Source: Nitrospira sp.
GTDB taxonomy: Bacteria > Nitrospirota > Nitrospiria > Nitrospirales > Nitrospiraceae
Reading direction: 5' to 3'
Length of the DNA: 9,740 nt
Assembly: GCA_025360665.1 (NCBI GenBank)
Contig: JANYBU010000208.1
Location: 1-9,740 of the forward strand
The notes under the pieces are model-generated. The model saw only the letters and a program-made list of their open reading frames with translations. It ran no database searches and was not told the DNA's origin. This document shows positions 7,201 through 9,740 of the stretch, piece by piece. Within the stretch, counting starts at the first letter, position 1; every line of letters begins with the position of its first letter. Made by a program: the position numbers and the translations under genes.

Positions 7201-7638
7201 AAAGGTCCACATCTCCAACAGGCCGTTGCCGGCGGCGAGACGTTCATGCGGAATCAACTCGGGAAGAATACCGTATTTCGACGGGCCGAAGAGCGCACTG
7301 TGCGCACCCATCCCGCATAAGACGATCAACGGCAGAATGCCGCCGGTGGGGTTCAGCCAGAGTGCAACTGTACCGGCACTCATGAGGAGCACCTCGACGA
7401 TTTTGAGCGCAATGATGACTGTGCGTTTACTCAGGCGATCAGCCAGCGTGCCGCCGACCAACGACAGCAACATCAGCGGCAAGGTGAAGATGATAAAGGT
7501 GAGCGCGGTTTGCGTCTGTGCCGCAGTTTCCAGCTCAGGGCCCGGCGCCATTTGCGCGGTGGCTTGCCGGATGGCCAGCAAGGCGACCATCAGCTTCCAG
7601 GCGTTGTCGTTGAACGCGCCGAAGAATTGCGCGATCAA
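4252..7638 (-). CDS. aas: Fused lysophospholipid transporter (LplT) / acyltransferase / acyl-ACP synthetase (Aas)
   Basis: Three modules lie in one chain of 1128 residues counted from the TTG at 7638. Residues 1-400 are an MFS-type transporter of about 12 spans (QFFGAFNDNAWK start, GGTLADRLSKR loop), matching LplT, which flips lysophospholipids inward. Residues 405-600 are a PlsC-type acyltransferase with NHMSFVD (His432, Asp437) and FPEG at 504-507. Residues 620-1120 are an AMP-forming acyl ligase: P-loop FSSGSTGEPKG (773-783), YGITE (911-915), YITGD (997-1001) and the C-terminal GTGKMDL with catalytic-type Lys1109. Together they would import lysophospholipid, activate a fatty acid on ACP and re-acylate the lipid at the inner membrane. 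E. coli has LplT and Aas as separate proteins; the fused form occurs in other bacteria. The true start is probably upstream at an ATT (7692), giving about 1146 residues. The last four residues and stop lie in a tandem ACGTTTC repeat (4247-4260). Confidence 0.9.
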   Translation of the reverse strand: MIAQFFGAFNDNAWKLMVALLAIRQATAQMAPGPELETAAQTQTALTFIIFTLPLMLLSLVGGTLADRLSKRTVIIALKIVEVLLMSAGTVALWLNPTGGILPLIVLCGMGAHSALFGPSKYGILPELIPHERLAAGNGLLEMWTFAAILTGTAAGGFLLQTAGDQLWMAPLVLAALAVVGLVAAFAVPHVSPARATGGVGSTVRGAWAAIQTERLLRLAIPGEIFFWTIASLFAQNVLVYAKAVLHLSDAMSGLPLTLLSVGIGLGAVLVGRLSQNRIEYGLIPLGATGAAIALSLLGALTPPLFGTFLVLGLLGVSCSFIFVPLNAILQWRSPPDRRGAVISFSNTCVFTGILLGSLAGGSLANAGLSTSSIFLVTAGVTIGGTLWALWLMPDVFLRLLLVILTNTLYRLRIVGQHHVPQSGGALLVPNHMSFVDGFLLMASVDRPIRFVVDAAYATHPLFTWLMTAMKVIPIASAVGPRMILRALRSAGQALDDGEIVCIFPEGQITRTGTLLPFRRGFERIVKGRQVPVIPAHLDRVWGSIFSFERGRFLTKWPERIPYPLTVSFGTPLPSDTPAHELRDAIRTLGEAAWCLRKSYRRPLHREFIHAMRRHPFKLAMADQNRPHVSSLQALIGSIVLARVLRPYWEGQGHVGILLPPTVAGALVNVAAPLCGKTSVNLNYTVGKSGFEAAVRLAGLRTIVTSRTFVEKAKLDLPDGPSIIWLEDVARTIGRGQKLVASLLALCAPARLIELACGQNTPLTMDDLATIIFSSGSTGEPKGVMLSHFNVDANAQGAGQVLHLYQDERVLGILPFFHSFGYLVFWFVMFNNAGIIFHPSPLDVAAIGELVRRYRITFLVTTPTFLQLYQRRCTPEQFSSLRVVLTGAEKLPARLAQAFEDRFGIGPIEGYGITECAPVVAVNCPDFRAAGYFQPASRRGTVGQPLPGVSVQIVDPDSFASLPPNTPGMLLIRGPNVMKGYLGREDLTANAMRDDWYITGDIATLDEDGFLTITDRLSRFSKIGGEMVPHGRVEEALQQAAGADMQVFAVTGIPDERKGEQLVVLYTLDESQISGIVSKLAANGLPNLYIPSRTNFIKVDALPLLGTGKMDLRSLKRIAMELLQVRET

Positions 7639-7689
7639 CAGGCCGCGAAGGGGATGGGTTGGCGCGCTGGTCTGTATGGGTTCGCGTTG

Positions 7690-7702
7690 AATAGTGTCCC
7701 CC
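7690..7702 (-). promoter_or_regulatory. Probable ribosome-binding site and ATT start of the aas fusion
   Basis: On the minus strand, GGGGGA (7702-7697) precedes an in-frame ATT codon (7692-7690) by four bases. Starting there gives MQREPIQTSAPTHPLRG before the LLIAQFFGAFNDN segment, a sensible cytoplasmic N-terminus for an MFS protein. The TTG at 7638 has no Shine-Dalgarno sequence and would start inside the first membrane helix. No ATG, GTG or TTG exists in frame between the upstream TAA (7740-7738) and 7638. The ATT start is an inference; a CTG at 7734 is the other option. Confidence 0.4.
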
Positions 7703-8206
7703 GGAGAGGTTCTGTGCGGGACGCAGTGTGCCAGTGTTTACGACGCGAGGCAATGGGTCATTAGCTTGATGAAAGGACGAGGGCTACGAGGAATTGGCTA
7801 TCAATGTTGCGATAGGTAGTTCTGCCAGGCTCCAACGGCATGATTGTGGTCCGCGTTGCTTGAGAGTAATATGCGCTCGCTCAACGTCGCTTCAAGGACG
7901 GCCACTTGTCAACCAAGGGCTGGATAGCAGGTGGCGGGAACTCGTAGATGACAGGACTACGGGGGGGCTCTAAGTTGCGGCTCAGAACAGAAGAACGAGC
8001 GATCAGTATGCGAAGGACCCCTCTTTGCTCTGGTCGAGATCCAGCGCCTCAGAATGGCTTCGGTATCACTGTCGCCAGAGGGATGACCCTTCCCACGCTA
8101 AATCGGAATTCCCTCTTATTCCCTCCAGGTCACGTATTCGTTTCTCGCTCGGACAGCGTGGTTTCGTGTTCTCCAAAACTCAAGCTGAAACGCGTCTAGG
8201 CAGGGC
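7693..8206. other. Divergent intergenic region, no gene recognised
   Basis: About 510 bp separate the leftward Aas gene from the rightward LuxR-type gene. Promoters for both must lie here, but no convincing -35/-10 pair was identified. The only symmetrical element noted is a short GGAATTCC palindrome at 8105-8112. Two small open frames exist (7801-7905 minus, 34 aa; 7948-8199 plus, 83 aa). Neither has clear support from a ribosome-binding site or a recognisable family. Confidence 0.5.
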
Positions 8207-9304
8207 ATGGAGAATCTGACGCACCGCGAACTCCAGATTTTTTCCGAGTTCTTGCGGGCGCTCTATGCGGTCCGCGACAAGCAGAGCTTCGTGACGCACC
8301 TCGTGGCATCCCTCTCGACCCTTCTTTCAGCAGAAGTCTGTTCCTACAATGAAATCGATCCGGTTGCCCAAACAGCTTGGTATACCTATTCGCCGTCAGA
8401 CTACGAGGTCATTAAAGACGGGATGGCCATTTTGGGGCGGTACGCGGATCAATGCCCGCTCGTAGGACACATGCAATCGTCTGCGGGTGGCGAAGCCCGA
8501 CGCATGTCGGACTTCCTTTCCATGGCACAGTTTCAGCGCCTGGATATCCACCATGAATTCTATAAGCCCATGAAGATTCCCTACACACTGGCGACATCGC
8601 TTTCAATCGCACGGGAGTCTGTCATTGCGCTTGGGCTGCATCGCGAGCGGAAAGATTTTTCGGAGCAGGACAGACTTCTGCTCGATCTCCTTCAACCTCA
8701 TCTAGTCCAAGCCTCCCGGAATGCCCAGATCGTGTCTCGCATGAAGCAGGAAACGGTCGCACGGGACTGTGCATTGGACCACTTAAACATGGGCATTGTG
8801 GGTGTGACTGCCAAAGGCAAGATTCAATGGGTGACGCAGACAGGCTGGCAGCTGATGCAACGGTACTTTCCTCCTCGTCCACGCAAGAACGGGTATCTCC
8901 CTGAGACCCTGATGGACTGGATGCGCCGGAATGAGACGCTGAGTAGCGATCCGACACATATTGCAGTCCCTCACCCCATGCTAACCATTCAACATGGGGA
9001 ACGAAGTCTCCGCATCCGTTTTGTCCCAGAAGATTCAGGCGGACTGCTGTTTCTGGAGGAGTGTTGCGAGAGGTTCCCGCATGAAGAAGTATTGGCCCTC
9101 GGACTCACACCGCGTGAAGCGGAGGTATTGAGCTGGCTGGTCCAAGGGAAAACCAGCATCGAGATTGGAAAGATCCTCGGCGCCAGCCCCCGAACCATTC
9201 AGAAGCACGTCGAGCGGATCTTCGACAAGCTCGGTGTCGAAAACCGCGTGGCGGCGGCGGCCATTGTGCATGAGTTGAGCCGAACTACTTTGCAGGGACG
9301 GTAA
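8207..9304 (+). CDS. LuxR-type transcriptional regulator with GAF-like sensor region
   Basis: This 365-residue protein starts at an ATG with AGGCAGGG just upstream. The C-terminus (about residues 297-358) is a textbook LuxR/GerE helix-turn-helix: LGLTPREAEVLSWLVQGKTS, then IGKILGASPRTIQKHVERIFDKLGVENR. Residues about 10-170 look like a GAF-type domain, ending in FSEQDRLLLDLLQPHL, which joins such sensors to their output. Residues about 185-285 (LDHLNMGIVGVTAKGKIQWVTQTGWQLM) resemble a PAS-like fold. There is no response-regulator receiver domain with a phosphorylatable Asp at the N-terminus, so it probably responds directly to a small ligand or redox or metabolic signal rather than to a histidine kinase. 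It stands alone, divergent from the Aas gene and about 360 bp upstream of a possible next gene, either of which could be a target. The DNA-binding call is sure; the sensor folds are by pattern only. Confidence 0.9.
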   Translation: MENLTHRELQIFSEFLRALYAVRDKQSFVTHLVASLSTLLSAEVCSYNEIDPVAQTAWYTYSPSDYEVIKDGMAILGRYADQCPLVGHMQSSAGGEARRMSDFLSMAQFQRLDIHHEFYKPMKIPYTLATSLSIARESVIALGLHRERKDFSEQDRLLLDLLQPHLVQASRNAQIVSRMKQETVARDCALDHLNMGIVGVTAKGKIQWVTQTGWQLMQRYFPPRPRKNGYLPETLMDWMRRNETLSSDPTHIAVPHPMLTIQHGERSLRIRFVPEDSGGLLFLEECCERFPHEEVLALGLTPREAEVLSWLVQGKTSIEIGKILGASPRTIQKHVERIFDKLGVENRVAAAAIVHELSRTTLQGR

Positions 9305-9493
9305 GGACATTTCTTTACGAGGTCTTCCCCTTCACTAATCTCGACCTTTCCTATCAAAAGAAATAGCTAGCCATTCGGATAACGGCATCTGTCGATAACC
9401 TGCAGCCAGTCATCTGTCTCTCGTCGGACCCATCACACCAATGTGCCTCGAGGCTTGCCTCGCCACCCCACCCCCACGTCGACTTCCCCCAAT

Positions 9494-9515
9494 GCGTATA
9501 CGCCAAATTGCGTAT
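9494..9515. promoter_or_regulatory. Candidate operator: GCGTAT/ATACGC half-site cluster
   Basis: GCGTATACGC (9494-9503) is a perfect 10-bp palindrome. Overlapping it, ATACGC (9498-9503) and GCGTAT (9510-9515) form an inverted repeat with a 6-bp spacer, giving a 16-bp pseudo-palindrome at 9499-9514. GCGTAT therefore appears twice in direct orientation 16 bp apart, plus once inverted. This symmetry suits a dimeric or oligomeric HTH regulator such as the LuxR-type protein encoded upstream, but the binding partner is inferred. Confidence 0.4.
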
Positions 9516-9543
9516 TGCGTGAAGAGCAAGCGCAGTCTAAAAA
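9515..9543 (+). promoter_or_regulatory. Possible sigma-70-type promoter
   Basis: TTGCGT (9515-9520) and TAAAAA (9538-9543) are separated by exactly 17 bases. Each hexamer matches the consensus only partly. The half-site cluster directly abuts the -35 box, as expected for an activator- or repressor-controlled promoter. It would drive the possible rightward gene beginning near 9666 with a leader of roughly 115 bases. Confidence 0.3.
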
Positions 9544-9665
9544 CGTCGCGAGTCTAGTACTGAGTTGTTCCGGCACAAAGAATCGTTAGGCTCTAATGGA
9601 GAGATAAAGTCAAATGTTGGGTATGCAGCCTTTGGGAAATAGCTCTGCCTGATGGTCCCCGTTGT

Positions 9666-9740
9666 ATGAGCGAACCGCTCACACCTTCTTCCTCCGTCCC
9701 TTCCGAGAGGGAGGAGCGATGGTCCACTGTCTCATCGACA
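9666..9740 (+). CDS. Possible start of a rightward gene (cut off by window end)
   Basis: An ATG at 9666 opens a frame of 25 codons that stays open to the window edge, beginning MSEPLTPSSSVPSE, a plausible disordered N-terminus. Its ribosome-binding site is weak, and the start codon overlaps a hairpin (TGAGCG 9667-9672 / CGCTCA 9676-9681). A competing start is the ATG at 9719 in another frame (MVHCLID), preceded by a strong AGGGAGGAG (9708-9716). If that is the real start, the first frame is only leader sequence. No family can be recognised from so few residues. Which start is used depends on sequence beyond the window. Confidence 0.3.
   Translation, partial: MSEPLTPSSSVPSEREERWSTVSST

Larger units (their letters stand above)
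9305..9665. other. Intergenic region after luxR-type gene, regulatory-looking
   Basis: No gene is seen here. No intrinsic terminator follows the LuxR-type gene in its first 60 bases. The region holds a 10-bp palindrome GCCTCGAGGC (9445-9454) overlapping a CGAGGC/GCCTCG hairpin (9449-9462), then a cluster of GCGTAT-type half-sites and a possible promoter, listed separately. Confidence 0.5.

Noticed and set aside
7801..7905. 34-aa leftward mini-frame beginning GTG (MAVLEATLSERILLSS...)
   Set aside because: Composition is protein-like, but there is no ribosome-binding site and it starts right after an in-frame stop; too short to support without homologues.
7948..8199. 83-aa frame ending 7 bp before the LuxR-type start
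   Set aside because: A leader gene was considered, but the composition looks random, there is no convincing ribosome-binding site and a second overlapping frame (8025-8219) is equally open.
9560..9590. Possible sigma-54 promoter (CGGCAC near 9571)
   Set aside because: The GC half expected at the right spacing (TTGC) is absent.
1..9740. CRISPR array, tRNA/rRNA genes, transposase or integrase genes
   Set aside because: No regularly spaced direct repeats, no cloverleaf or rRNA-like sequence, and no transposase/integrase motifs were found in any frame.

Overview
The window reads as a moderately GC-rich bacterial chromosome segment. The protein families (a LplT-PlsC-acyl-ligase fusion, a GAF/LuxR regulator, an ECF sigma factor paired with a membrane anti-sigma-like protein) and the palindrome-rich intergenic repeats suggest a Nitrospira-like (Nitrospirota) genome. 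That assignment rests on recall and style, not on a marker gene. No rRNA, tRNA, CRISPR array, phage gene or transposase was seen.

Left end (1-722): a truncated leftward gene for a small thioredoxin/glutaredoxin-fold protein with a CxxC motif is divergent from a rightward HxlR-family regulator. The intergenic region of about 130 bp between them holds two inverted repeats that could be operators. From 723 to 1081 there is no convincing gene. Instead there is a dense run of hairpins that looks like REP/RAYT-type dispersed repeat material.

Centre (1082-7692): four genes all read leftward, in transcription order. First is a fused lysophospholipid transporter / acyltransferase / acyl-ACP synthetase (Aas type, 1128+ aa). 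Then come a COG2159-type amidohydrolase, an ECF-like sigma factor whose start lies 3 nt after the amidohydrolase stop, and a single-span membrane protein with an anti-sigma-like N-terminus and a DUF4384-like C-terminus. The last pair looks like a sigma/anti-sigma module able to read a signal outside the cytoplasm. Their proximity to a membrane-phospholipid repair enzyme suggests, without proving, an envelope-related regulon. Palindromic repeats sit in both larger gaps of this group, at 2549-2644 and 4167-4215.

Right end (7693-9740): about 500 bp with no clear gene separates the leftward Aas gene from a rightward LuxR-type regulator (8207-9304) with a GAF-like sensor part and a C-terminal LuxR helix-turn-helix. 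After it, a region of about 360 bp contains a cluster of GCGTAT/ATACGC half-sites over a possible promoter. It leads to what may be the first codons of another rightward gene cut off by the window edge.
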